Assembly (NCBI RefSeq): GCF_013155545.1
Contig: NZ_JABJVV010000023.1
Location: 1-64,000 of the forward strand
Direction of reading: 5' to 3'
Length of the DNA: 64,000 nt
Origin: Caenimonas soli
Lineage (GTDB): Bacteria; Pseudomonadota; Gammaproteobacteria; Burkholderiales; Burkholderiaceae_C
This document shows, piece after piece, positions 19,303 through 27,817 of the stretch (its first letter is position 1; each line of letters begins with the position of its first letter). The translations under genes and the position numbers were made by a program. Below the pieces are notes generated by a model, which saw only the letters and a list, made by a program, of their open reading frames with translations, searched no databases and had not been told where the DNA came from.

Positions 19303-19305
19303 AGT

Positions 19306-19653
19306 TCAGTTGGCCGAGGCGCTTTCGTTCCGCTGCGTGCGCCACCACGCGATGAGCGCCTGGAAGTCGCCGGAGAATCCACGTTTGAGCAGCGCCTCGT
19401 AGGCGATCGAACAGGTGGCGGCGCTGCCGAAGTCGAGCATCTGCTGGTTGGCCTGCTCGGCGCATTGCATGAACACGGCCTTGAGGCAGTAAGGCGGGAG
19501 CTGCTCGTAGCGCGATAGCGTGGCGACCCGATCGACGAACGGATCAGCCTGTGATGGCTGCACCTGGCAGTCCTGGGTCTGGGGTTCTGCGAAGACCGGC
19601 GCCGCAGCCGCCACCCATAACACTGCGGCGCAGCGAATCTTTCCTGGCTTCAT
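19306..19653 (-). CDS. Small secreted Cys-rich protein, unknown
   Basis: The 115-aa protein has a clear signal peptide (AAVLWVAAAAPVFA, cleaved before EPQTQ) and four cysteines (29, 56, 64, 81) in the mature part, which suggests two disulfides in the periplasm. AAGGAGCGG precedes the ATG at good distance, supporting a real gene. It is convergent with the subtilase gene, with only three bases between their ends. I do not recognise the family. Confidence 0.7.
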   Translation of the reverse strand: MKPGKIRCAAVLWVAAAAPVFAEPQTQDCQVQPSQADPFVDRVATLSRYEQLPPYCLKAVFMQCAEQANQQMLDFGSAATCSIAYEALLKRGFSGDFQALIAWWRTQRNESASAN

Positions 19654-19719
19654 GGTCCGCTCCTTTCACAAGGCTACTTCCTTGTAAGAATAGGCGGGCC
19701 ACCGGCAGGCAATCGATCT

Positions 19720-20715
19720 TTACTGAGGCTCGAGCCCGGCCTTCTTTACCAGCGCGGCGTACTTGCCCAGTTCGGTGCGGAAGAAGGCCTGGGCCGCTTC
19801 GGGCGAGGTCATCGAGATGGTGTTGCCCTGCTTGGCCATCGCTTCCTTCACCTCCGGCGAGTTGAACGCGCTGGTGAAAGCCGCGTGGATGCGTTTCACG
19901 TCGGCTGCAGGAAGGCCCTTCGGGCCCACGACCGCGAACCAACCTTCCACCACATACTTGGGCAGCCCCTGCTCGGCGAACGTGGGGACCTCCGGCGCGG
20001 CGGCTATCCGCTGCGCGGAGGAGGTGCCGATCGCGCGCAAGGCGCCGCTCTTGAGGTGGGCCTGAACCGAAGGCAGGGCCAGCACGCCGATTTCAACCTG
20101 GCCGCCGATCAGATCGGTGAGCATCGGGCCGACGCCCTTGTAGGGGATGTGCTTGGCTTTCACGCCGGCTTCGTCCATGAACATCTCGGCCGCAAGGTGC
20201 AGGATGGTCCCGTTGCCCGAAGACGCATAGTTGAGCGAGTCCGGCTTGGTCTTCAGCAGCGCGATCAGTTCCTTCGCATTGGTGGCGGGGACCTTGGGAT
20301 TGACGACCAGCACCAGGGGCGTGGTACCCATCACGGTGATGGCCGTGATGTCGTTGACCGGGTCGAACGGCACCGACTTGAGCACGCTGGGATAGATCAC
20401 ATGGTTGTTGGAGACCACGCTCAGCGTGAAGCCGTCGGGCGGCGACTTGATCATCGCGTGCGTGCCGATCACGCCGCCGGCGCCGGGTTGGTTTTCCACC
20501 ACGACCGGATGGCCCAGCGCCTTCGATACCGCCTGGCTCGCCGCCCGCGTGATGGTGTCCACGCCGGAGCCGCTGGCCACCGGGAGGATGAACCGAATGG
20601 GCCGGTCCGACTGCGCACGGGCCGCGGGAGAAGACAGACCGGCAGCGCCGGCACCCAGCGCCGCCAGGGCGAGCAACGCATCGCGGCGCGAAAAAGAAGT
20701 CAGTCGTTTGATCAT
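19720..20715 (-). CDS. Tripartite tricarboxylate transporter substrate-binding protein (Bug)
   Basis: The 331-aa periplasmic protein opens with a twin-Arg-like signal (SRRDALLALAALGAGAAGL). It carries the Bug fold landmarks PIRFILPVASGSGVDTITR, VVVENQPGAGGVIGTHA, YASSGNGTILHLAAE and HIPYKGVGPMLTDLIGGQVE. Bug proteins bind small carboxylates and feed TctAB permeases or act as sensors. No TctA or TctB gene is nearby. It is the last gene of the minus-strand operon with a CoA-transferase and a lyase, so the ligand is probably the dicarboxylate that those enzymes degrade. Confidence 0.93.
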   Translation of the reverse strand: MIKRLTSFSRRDALLALAALGAGAAGLSSPAARAQSDRPIRFILPVASGSGVDTITRAASQAVSKALGHPVVVENQPGAGGVIGTHAMIKSPPDGFTLSVVSNNHVIYPSVLKSVPFDPVNDITAITVMGTTPLVLVVNPKVPATNAKELIALLKTKPDSLNYASSGNGTILHLAAEMFMDEAGVKAKHIPYKGVGPMLTDLIGGQVEIGVLALPSVQAHLKSGALRAIGTSSAQRIAAAPEVPTFAEQGLPKYVVEGWFAVVGPKGLPAADVKRIHAAFTSAFNSPEVKEAMAKQGNTISMTSPEAAQAFFRTELGKYAALVKKAGLEPQ

Positions 20716-20749
20716 CGTTTTGTCTCCAGTAAGAATTAGATGGATGGCC

Positions 20750-21955
20750 TCAGGCTACGATGGCCCGGGCCAGCAACTCGTCGATGGCGCGCTGGTCATA
20801 TCCCGCGCTGGCCAGCAGTTCACGGCTGTGCTCGCCCAGGCGCGGCGGATCCAGCCGCACGCCCAGGCGCTGCCCGTCCATGGTAATTGGGAACAAGGTG
20901 GTCTTCACCGTCTGGCCGGCTTTCGGGCCGTCGGGCAGCCGGACGTCCGCCAACCCGCCAGTGGCGAGCAGATGCTCGTCATCGTAGAGGTCCTCGGGTC
21001 GCCTGATCGGCGCGAACGGCAGGCCTGCCTTCTCCATCAGCGACGCCAGCTCACTCGCCGAGCGATGGGCAATCCGCTCTGAGATGGTCTTGAGCAGGCG
21101 CGGGCGCTGCGTGACACGCAGGTTGTTCGTCGCCAGTTCCGGCTCGGCCTTGAGATCCGCAAAGCCCAGCGCATCGCAGAAAGTAAGCCACTGGGCATCG
21201 CTGACAGCCGCCAGGAAAATCTGCTCGCCATTGTTGACCGTGAACACGTCGTACACCGCCCAGGGATTGTCGCGCGCGGGCATGGGGGCCGGATGCTTGC
21301 CGGTCATCGCGAACTGCAGCATGTGCTGCCCCATGAGGAACACATTGTTCTCGTACAGGGCGCTTTGCACCTCCATGCCGCGTCCGGTGATGCCGCGCTG
21401 TATCAGCGCACCCAGCACCGCGATGGCGCCGAAGAGCCCGCCCATGATGTCGTTGACGCTGGTGCCGGCTCGCAGTGGATCGCCGGGACGCCCCGTCATA
21501 TAGGCCAGGCCGCCCATCATCTGCACCACCTCATCGAGCGCGGTGCGATGGTCATACGGACCCGGCAGAAAACCCTTGTGGCTCGCATAGATCAGGCGGG
21601 GGTTTGCTTTGGAGAGGCTCGCATAGTCCAGGCCGTATTTGGACATGGTCCCGGGCTTGAAATTCTCGGCCACCACGTCGGCCGTGGCGCACAGCCGGCG
21701 GGCCGTCTCCGCGCCCTCCTCGCTGTGCAGGTCGATGCCGATGCTCTTCTTGTTGCGGTTGAACATCGGAAAGAAGCCGGACCCCGCGCCAAGTAAACGG
21801 CGCGTGCGGTCGCCGTCGACAGGCTCGATCTTGATGACCTCGGCCCCCATGTCGGCCAGCACCATGCCGCAGGTGGGGCCCATCACCATGTGGGTGAATT
21901 CGATGACGCGCAAGCCGGTGAGGGGCTGGGGCATGGACTCGTTGGATGGATTCAT
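20750..21955 (-). CDS. CaiB/BaiF family (class III) CoA-transferase
   Basis: The 401-aa class III transferase has LRVIEFTHMVMGPTCGMVLA at the start, then ADMGAEVIKIEP, NRNKKSIGIDL and VVAENFKPGTMSKYGLDY. The catalytic Asp lies in HRTALDEVVQMMGGL, followed by YMTGRPGDP. It moves CoA between carboxylic acids, often from succinyl-CoA. The start lies a few bases from the stop of the lyase gene, so the two are translationally linked. In this setting a succinyl-CoA:citramalate-type (or related hydroxydicarboxylate) CoA-transferase is the best guess. Confidence 0.9.
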   Translation of the reverse strand: MNPSNESMPQPLTGLRVIEFTHMVMGPTCGMVLADMGAEVIKIEPVDGDRTRRLLGAGSGFFPMFNRNKKSIGIDLHSEEGAETARRLCATADVVAENFKPGTMSKYGLDYASLSKANPRLIYASHKGFLPGPYDHRTALDEVVQMMGGLAYMTGRPGDPLRAGTSVNDIMGGLFGAIAVLGALIQRGITGRGMEVQSALYENNVFLMGQHMLQFAMTGKHPAPMPARDNPWAVYDVFTVNNGEQIFLAAVSDAQWLTFCDALGFADLKAEPELATNNLRVTQRPRLLKTISERIAHRSASELASLMEKAGLPFAPIRRPEDLYDDEHLLATGGLADVRLPDGPKAGQTVKTTLFPITMDGQRLGVRLDPPRLGEHSRELLASAGYDQRAIDELLARAIVA

Positions 21956-21957
21956 GA

Positions 21958-22914
21958 TCAGGCTTCAGCCGTCGCCGGCAGCATCGTTTTGGGAAGGCCG
22001 GCGCGCCACAGCGTGCCGTGCAGGGTTTCGCCTTGCAGCCATTGCGCCAGCTGCTCGCGCAGGGCCAGGAGGCCGTCGAAGTCCTGGCCGGTCTCGTACC
22101 CCATGCTGGCCAGCATGTATGCCAGGTCTTCCGTGGCTACGTTGCCGCTGGCGCCGGGCGCATGAGGGCAGCCGCCAATACCGCCAAGACACGCATCGAA
22201 ACGCGTGATGCCCATCTCCAGCGCGGCGTACACATTGGCCAGGCCCAGGCCGCGCGTGTCGTGGAAGTGGCCGCAGTTGAGCCTGTCGCCGGCCACGGGC
22301 AGGCACAGTTCGAACAACTCTCGGACCATCGCCGGGTCTGCGTAGCCCACCGTATCGGCCAGGCTCACGCGGTCCACGCCGGCGTCGAGCGCGGCCTTCA
22401 GCAGGCGCAGCACTTCGGCCGGCTCGACTCGGCCTTGGAGGGTGCAGCCGAAGGCGGTGCTGATGCCGACCTCGATCAGCGTGCTCGAGCCGCGCGCGTC
22501 GCGCAGCGCACGGATGCTGCCGATATCCGCCACCACTTCATCTGGTGTCTTGCGCAGGTTCGCCAGGCTGTGGGCGTGGCTCGCCGACAGCGGCACCAGC
22601 ATCAGCTGCGCCTCGCCCTCGATGGCCCGCTCAGCGCCCTTAAGATTGGGCACGAGCACTGAAGCCATCAGCCCGGGCAAGGTCTTGGCGAACGCCAGTA
22701 CCTCGGCCGTGTCCGCCAACTGGGGGAGCAGCCGCGCCGGAACAAAGGATCCGACCTCGATCTCGCGCTGTCCGGCGTCGTAGGCCGCGCGGATCCACTG
22801 GAGCTTCTTCGCAGTGGGCAGGACGGTAGAGATGCTTTGCAGGCCGTCGCGCAAGCCCATCTCGCGAATGATGGCTTGGCGCGCCGGCCGGGTGGTTGCG
22901 CTGGTTCGTGTCAC
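21958..22914 (-). CDS. HMG-CoA lyase-like enzyme
   Basis: The 318-aa TIM-barrel lyase of the HMGL/DRE family has the catalytic IIREMGLRDGLQSISTVLP near the N-terminus, ASHAHSLANLRKTP, the metal-binding HFHDTRGLGLANVYAAL and the family signature CLGGIGGCPHAPGASGNVATEDL. It cleaves a beta-hydroxyacyl-CoA to acetyl-CoA plus a keto acid. HMG-CoA is the usual substrate, but citramalyl-CoA or a similar ester fits the neighbours better. It is first in its operon and divergent from the LysR gene, with an operator-like dyad between them. Confidence 0.9.
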   Translation of the reverse strand: MTRTSATTRPARQAIIREMGLRDGLQSISTVLPTAKKLQWIRAAYDAGQREIEVGSFVPARLLPQLADTAEVLAFAKTLPGLMASVLVPNLKGAERAIEGEAQLMLVPLSASHAHSLANLRKTPDEVVADIGSIRALRDARGSSTLIEVGISTAFGCTLQGRVEPAEVLRLLKAALDAGVDRVSLADTVGYADPAMVRELFELCLPVAGDRLNCGHFHDTRGLGLANVYAALEMGITRFDACLGGIGGCPHAPGASGNVATEDLAYMLASMGYETGQDFDGLLALREQLAQWLQGETLHGTLWRAGLPKTMLPATAEA

Positions 22915-22948
22915 TTTGTCTCCATGATTTGCGTTTGCCTGGCCTGAA

Positions 22949-22965
22949 GTTTAGAATTTCCAAAC
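22949..22965. promoter_or_regulatory. LysR-type operator-like dyad, intergenic copy
   Basis: GTTTAGAATTTCCAAAC is a near-perfect 17-bp dyad (GTTT.GAA.TTC.AAAC) midway between the lyase and LysR genes. Read in reverse it contains TTTGGAAATTCTA, nearly repeated about 40 bp further on. Paired recognition and activation sites are usual for LysR regulators. Confidence 0.5.
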
Positions 22966-22992
22966 CACGACGTCAGCGCTATTTTGTCAGCG

Positions 22993-23922
22993 ATGACGTT
23001 CCATTTTGGAACTTCTAGTTTGCGCGACCTCGACCTGACCTCATTGCGGCTGTTTGCCTCCGTCTGCGAGACCGGCAATATCGCGCGTGCCGGCGACAAG
23101 GCCAGCCTGGTGCCCTCGGCCATCAGCAAGCGCCTGGCGCAGCTGGAAGACACCGTCGGCACGCAGCTGCTGGTACGCAAGCGCCACGGCGTCATCCCTA
23201 CCGCCGCCGGACACACCTTGCTGGAACACGCCCGCACTATCTTCGACAGCGCAGCCCGGATCGAGCGCGACATGGAAGCTTACGCGTCCGGGGTGCGCGG
23301 CCAGGTGCGCATCCTCGCCTCGGTCTCCGCCATGTCTGAATCCCTGGCCGACGACGTGGCCGCGTTCCTGCAGATGCCTGGTCACCGCAACATCCAGGTG
23401 GACATGGAGGAACGCGTCAGCCCGGAGATCGTGCGCGGGATTCGCGATGGCGCGGCTTCGCTGGGCGTGTGCTGGGACGCAGCCGATCTGGGTTCCTTGC
23501 AGTCCCGCGGCTACCGCAGCGACCATCTCTGCATGGTGGTACCGGAAGGGCATCCACTGGCGTCGCGCAAGAGCCTGCGTTTCGCGCAGACCCTGGACTA
23601 TGAACATGTGAGCCTGCCCGTGAACAGCGCCGTCCAGGTCATGCTGCAGCGCGCCGCCGCGCAGCTGGGACGCACGCTCAACCAGCGGGTGGTCGTGAGC
23701 AATTTCGAGGCCGCCTTGCGTGTCGTGCGCGCGGGGCTGGCCATCAGCCTGGTTCCTTTCGAAGTGGCAGAAATCTATGCCATGGCCTATGGGCTGACGA
23801 TCGTCCCGCTCGCGGAGCCCTGGGCCGAACGCCGCTTCATCATCTGTTTTCGCGACGCGCAGGCGCTCTCGCCGGCGGCGCAACTCCTGGTCGAGCATCT
23901 GGCCGGCCGCTCCCATCCATGA
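22993..23922 (+). CDS. LysR-family transcriptional regulator
   Basis: The 309-aa regulator has an N-terminal winged helix (LTSLRLFASVCETGNIARAG, then PSAISKRLAQLEDTVGTQLL) and a C-terminal effector domain. It is divergent from the lyase/CoA-transferase/Bug operon and overlaps the aconitase-family gene by four bases, so it probably controls both arms. The start is uncertain. An earlier in-frame TTG exists, and a later TTG at 23020 gives LRDLDLTSLRLF, closer to the usual LysR start; that choice would also leave the second operator-like site outside the coding region. Confidence 0.92.
   Translation: MTFHFGTSSLRDLDLTSLRLFASVCETGNIARAGDKASLVPSAISKRLAQLEDTVGTQLLVRKRHGVIPTAAGHTLLEHARTIFDSAARIERDMEAYASGVRGQVRILASVSAMSESLADDVAAFLQMPGHRNIQVDMEERVSPEIVRGIRDGAASLGVCWDAADLGSLQSRGYRSDHLCMVVPEGHPLASRKSLRFAQTLDYEHVSLPVNSAVQVMLQRAAAQLGRTLNQRVVVSNFEAALRVVRAGLAISLVPFEVAEIYAMAYGLTIVPLAEPWAERRFIICFRDAQALSPAAQLLVEHLAGRSHP
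23005..23017. promoter_or_regulatory. Second operator-like site at the LysR gene start
   Basis: TTTGGAACTTCTA matches the intergenic dyad read in reverse (TTTGGAAATTCTA) in 12 of 13 bases. If the regulator begins at the TTG at 23020, the site is in its leader and suits autorepression. Confidence 0.4.
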
Positions 23923-25919
23923 CCCATCCCACTACCCTCGCGCTGGGCCCGAATCCGCGGGTTCTTTTTCTTTCGGCTGATCCGCAGGCGATGCACGCCC
24001 AGTTGGCCGGCCGGCGGCTCAGCCTCGAGCAGGCAGGCGAGCTGCGCGACGACGTATCCACCGACGAGATCACGCCGGTGCACATCATGTCGCACTACGA
24101 CGACCGGCTGGCACGTTTTCCCTATACGGGTTTCAAGGCCGGCGCCGAAACCCCGATCGGTGCCGGTGCCGCGCAGGCCGGAGGATTCGTGGTGACGGTT
24201 GCAGGTGGGCGCTACGGCAAGGGCTCCTCCCGCGAACACAGCCCGGCCGCCGAAAAGCTCGCCGGCATCCGGCTGGTCATCGCGCGCAGCTTCGAGCGCA
24301 TCTACCGGCAGAACGCCGACAACATCGGCCTGTTCACCTCCACCGATTTCGGGCTCGTAGAGCGGATCCAACGCGGGGAAGAAATCCCGCTGGAGGAATT
24401 GCTGGCCGGGCGCGACGAGCTCGCGGCCGACATCCTGCGCAGCGGCGGCATGCTGAGCTTCGGGCAGGCGCATCTGCGTGAAGCCCGTCCCGCGCTGCCG
24501 GCCGGCGATGCGCGACCCCTCACCCTTTTCGAAAAGATCATTGCCAGGCATCTGCTGGCCACGCCGGTCACCGGAGCGGACCCCGAGCCGGGCGAAGGTG
24601 CATTCGTGCGCGCAGACTGGCGCTTCATCCACGAGTACTACACCGGCATGGCCTCGCACCTGTTGCACAGCACGCTCGGCCGTCCGTTGGCACTGCACGA
24701 GCCGCAGTCCATCGTCGTCTTCGAAGACCACACCTCGTACGTGGACCAGAGCCCCGCGCACCTGCGCGCGGGCCTGGTGCCGAACATGAGGGCCATGTGC
24801 CAGGCCCAGCGCGACTTCGCCGCGGAGTACGGCTTGCGGGCGCACCGGACTCTCACCGACGAGGAAGCCTTGCGCGACGACGGCAGCAACACCGCCGGAA
24901 TCTCCCACGCCATGATGGCGGAGCACTACGCCCTCCCGGGCCAGGTGGTGGTCGGCACCGATTCGCACACCCCGCACAGCGGCGCGCTGGGATGCGTGGC
25001 TTTCGGCGTAGGCACCACCGACATGGCCAACGCCTTCGTCACCGGGGCCGTGCGCATGACAATGCCGCAAACGCTGCGGGTGGAACTCGATGGCGACCTG
25101 CCCCCGGGCGTGACCGCCAAAGACATCGTTTTGCAGCTGCTGGCCCTGCCGGAAATTCGTAGCGGCTGCGGGGTGGGCAAGGTGTTCGAGTTCGCCGGCG
25201 CGGCGGTGCGGGCCCTCGCCACCGACGAGCGCGCGACCCTCACCAACATGACCGCGGAACTTGGCGGCCTCACCGGCATCGTTGAGCCCGACGAGGAAAC
25301 CGTGCGGTTCCTGCGCGAGCGGCGGGGCGTGAGTTTCGCGATCGAGCCGTGGATGCGAAGCGATCCGGGCGCCCGCTATGCGCAGACGATTCGAGTCGAT
25401 TGCGCGGCCTTGAGCCCCATCGTCGCGGCGCCCGGTGATCCCGGCAATGTCATCCCGATCGACCAGCTTGACCGCGAAGTGATGATCGATATCGCTTACG
25501 GCGGCTCCTGCACGGCTGGCAAGCGCGATGACTTCGACCATTACCACGAAGTCCTGGCATGGGGGCTGCAACACGGCTTGCGTGTTCCAGGCCATGTTGC
25601 GCTGTACCTGCAGTACGGAACCACGGCAGTGCGGGACTACTGCATTTCTCGCGGCTACGACAAGACCTTCGAAGCGATGGGAGCGCGGCTGCTGCAGCCC
25701 TCCTGCGGTGCTTGCGCCAATTGCGGTCCCGGATCTTCCACCGCTGCTGAACAAGTGACGGTGAGCGCCATCAACAGGAACTTCCCGGGCCGCTCGGGGC
25801 CGGGCCAGGTCTGGCTGGCCAGCCCTCCCACGGTCGCGGCAAGTGCATTGGCGGGAAAGCTGACGTCGTTTGCCGCACTCCAGTTCGAACACTGGAACAG
25901 ACCAGTTGAATCTCTTTGA
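23919..25919 (+). CDS. Aconitase-superfamily dehydratase, fused swivel + catalytic domains
   Basis: The 666-aa protein joins two halves that are separate in isopropylmalate isomerase, in reversed order. A LeuD-like swivel domain is N-terminal (about 1-180; DDVSTDEITP, GGRYGKGSSREHSP, ARSFERIYRQNADNIGL). A LeuC-like domain follows (about 205-666; VVGTDSHTPHSGALGC, AYGGSCTAGKRDDF, PSCGACANCGPGSS). Cys531, Cys596 and Cys599 are the likely [4Fe-4S] ligands. The N-terminal 40 residues are not family-like. It should hydrate or dehydrate a di- or tricarboxylate. The leu genes are absent, so a catabolic hydratase (citraconate, dimethylmaleate or similar) is more likely than leucine synthesis. Confidence 0.88.
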   Translation: MTHPTTLALGPNPRVLFLSADPQAMHAQLAGRRLSLEQAGELRDDVSTDEITPVHIMSHYDDRLARFPYTGFKAGAETPIGAGAAQAGGFVVTVAGGRYGKGSSREHSPAAEKLAGIRLVIARSFERIYRQNADNIGLFTSTDFGLVERIQRGEEIPLEELLAGRDELAADILRSGGMLSFGQAHLREARPALPAGDARPLTLFEKIIARHLLATPVTGADPEPGEGAFVRADWRFIHEYYTGMASHLLHSTLGRPLALHEPQSIVVFEDHTSYVDQSPAHLRAGLVPNMRAMCQAQRDFAAEYGLRAHRTLTDEEALRDDGSNTAGISHAMMAEHYALPGQVVVGTDSHTPHSGALGCVAFGVGTTDMANAFVTGAVRMTMPQTLRVELDGDLPPGVTAKDIVLQLLALPEIRSGCGVGKVFEFAGAAVRALATDERATLTNMTAELGGLTGIVEPDEETVRFLRERRGVSFAIEPWMRSDPGARYAQTIRVDCAALSPIVAAPGDPGNVIPIDQLDREVMIDIAYGGSCTAGKRDDFDHYHEVLAWGLQHGLRVPGHVALYLQYGTTAVRDYCISRGYDKTFEAMGARLLQPSCGACANCGPGSSTAAEQVTVSAINRNFPGRSGPGQVWLASPPTVAASALAGKLTSFAALQFEHWNRPVESL

Positions 25920-25987
25920 AAATCCGCGCCGCACGATCTACTCTTGGAACCGCGCAATCGAGCGCCATTCTTCAAAGGAGATGGATC

Positions 25988-26281
25988 ATGACCACTTATG
26001 TCGTGCTGGCGTCATTCACCGACCAGGGCATCCGGACCGTCAAGGACACGACCAAGCGCGCCGACGCGGTAAAGGATATGGCCGGGCGTTTCGGCGTGAA
26101 GATGCGCGAGATCTACTGGACCCAAGGCCAGTATGACCTGGTCACGCTGCTCGATGCCGACAATGAACAGGCCGTCGCCGCATTCGGGCTGGCCGTGTCC
26201 TCGGCCGGGAACGTGCGCTTCGAGACGCTGAGGGCCTTCACCAAGGATGAGATGACCGGCATCCTGGCCAAGCTGCCGTAA
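25988..26281 (+). CDS. GYD-domain protein
   Basis: The 97-aa alpha/beta protein starts MTTYVVLASFTDQGIRTVKD and contains YWTQGQYDLVTLLDADNEQA, the conserved core of the GYD family (named for its Gly-Tyr-Asp; here GQYD). The function is unknown; the fold resembles dimeric alpha-beta barrels. AAAGGAGATG precedes the ATG at good distance. It lies 68 bp after the aconitase-family gene, so it may be the last member of that transcript. It is convergent with spoVR. Confidence 0.8.
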   Translation: MTTYVVLASFTDQGIRTVKDTTKRADAVKDMAGRFGVKMREIYWTQGQYDLVTLLDADNEQAVAAFGLAVSSAGNVRFETLRAFTKDEMTGILAKLP

Positions 26282-26287
26282 CCGTCG

Positions 26288-27817
26288 CTAACCGTGCGGC
26301 ACGGGCGTGACTTCCCAGTGCTGCAGCACCCGGTCGTGGCTGTCGACACTTTCCAGTCGCACCCTGAAGCCCCATAGCCGGGCCACGTGCTTGACCACCT
26401 CTTCCGCGCCGTTGTCGAGTGGGCGGTCGTTGTGGCGCATGTGGCGCAACGTCAGCGAACGGTCGCCACGCAGGTTCACGTTCCACACCTGGATGTTGGG
26501 CTCGCGCCAGTTCAGGTCGTGCTGGCGCGACAGCGCCTCGCGCACCCGGCGGTAACCCGTGTCGTCGTGGATGGCCGACACTTCCAGTTCCTTCTGGGTC
26601 GAATCGTCCACGATCGAGAACAGCCTGAACTCGCGCATCATGTGCGGCGACAGGTACTGGCCGATGAAACTTTCGTCCTTGAAGTGGCGCATGGCGTAGT
26701 CCAGCGTTTTGCGCCAGTCCGAGCCGGCGATCTCGGGGAACCACTGGCGGTCTTCTTCGGTCGGCTTCTCGCAGATGCGCCGCAGGTCGGTGAACATGCC
26801 GAAGCCCAGCGCATAGGGATTGATGCCGTTGTAGGCCGGATGCGTCACCGGCGGCTGGAACACCACGTTGGTGTGGGAGCTCAGGCACTCCATCATGAAG
26901 CCGTCGGACAGCAGGCCCTGGTCGTACATGTCGTTGAGCAGCGTGTAGTGCCAGAAGGTCGCCCAGCCCTCGTTCATGACCTGGGTCTGGCGCTGCGGAT
27001 AGAAATACTGGGCGATCTTGCGCACGATGCGCACGATCTCGCGCTGCCACGGCTCCAGCAACGGCGCATTCTTCTCGATGAAGTACAGGATGTTCTCCTG
27101 CGGCTCTTCGGGAAAACGCCTGTGCTCCTTCTTGGACTGCTTGCCCTGGGACTTGGGTAGCGTGCGCCACATGTCGTTCACCTGCTGCTGCAGGTAGGCC
27201 TCGCGATCCTTGCGCCGGATTTCCTCTTCGACCATCGAAATCTTCTGCGGCCGGCGGTAGCGGTCGACGCCGTAATGCATGAGGGCATGACAGCAGTCCA
27301 GCACCTCCTCCACGGCATCGATGCCGTGGCGCTCCTCGCATTCGCTGATATAGGCCTTGGCATAGACCAGGTAGTCCACGATGGAGCTCGCGTCGGTCCA
27401 CATGCGGAAGAGGTAGTTGCCCTTGAAGAAGGAGTTGTGGCCGAAACAGGCGTGGGCCATCACCAGTGCCTGCATCGGCATGGTGTTCTCTTCCATCAGG
27501 TAGGCGATGCAGGGATCGGAATTGATGACGATCTCGTAGGCCAGGCCCATGTGGCCGCGGCGGTAGTTCTTCTCGCTGGAGATGAACTGCTTGCCGAACG
27601 ACCAGTGGCGGTAATTCACCGGCATCCCGACCGAGGCATAGGCGTCGAGCATCTGCTCGGCGGAGATCAGCTCCAGCTGCACCGGATAGGTGTCCAGCCC
27701 GAAGCTGTGGGCCGTGCGCTTGATGTGCTCGAAGTAGGTTTCGATCAGCTCGAAAGTCCAGTCCGAGGGACTGGGCAGCCGTTTGCTGGCGACGTGATCG
27801 CCGTTCAAGGTGTTCAT
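26288..27817 (-). CDS. SpoVR family protein
   Basis: The 509-aa protein has the SpoVR/YcgB landmarks DWTFELIETYFEHIKRTAHS, YRHWSFGKQFISSEKNYRRG, MAHACFGHNSFFKGNYLF, MNEGWATFWHYTLLNDMYD and a His-rich core. SpoVR contributes to spore cortex formation in Bacillus; in proteobacteria the gene travels with prkA and yeaH in non-sporulating stress or stationary-phase regulons. The biochemical role is unknown. Its start overlaps the stop of the yeaH-like gene by four bases. Confidence 0.95.
   Translation of the reverse strand: MNTLNGDHVASKRLPSPSDWTFELIETYFEHIKRTAHSFGLDTYPVQLELISAEQMLDAYASVGMPVNYRHWSFGKQFISSEKNYRRGHMGLAYEIVINSDPCIAYLMEENTMPMQALVMAHACFGHNSFFKGNYLFRMWTDASSIVDYLVYAKAYISECEERHGIDAVEEVLDCCHALMHYGVDRYRRPQKISMVEEEIRRKDREAYLQQQVNDMWRTLPKSQGKQSKKEHRRFPEEPQENILYFIEKNAPLLEPWQREIVRIVRKIAQYFYPQRQTQVMNEGWATFWHYTLLNDMYDQGLLSDGFMMECLSSHTNVVFQPPVTHPAYNGINPYALGFGMFTDLRRICEKPTEEDRQWFPEIAGSDWRKTLDYAMRHFKDESFIGQYLSPHMMREFRLFSIVDDSTQKELEVSAIHDDTGYRRVREALSRQHDLNWREPNIQVWNVNLRGDRSLTLRHMRHNDRPLDNGAEEVVKHVARLWGFRVRLESVDSHDRVLQHWEVTPVPHG

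Noticed and set aside
23787-25934. A 715-codon minus-strand frame opposite the aconitase-family gene
   Set aside because: It has no family motifs and is the mirror of a well-matched coding gene; such long antisense frames are expected at high GC.
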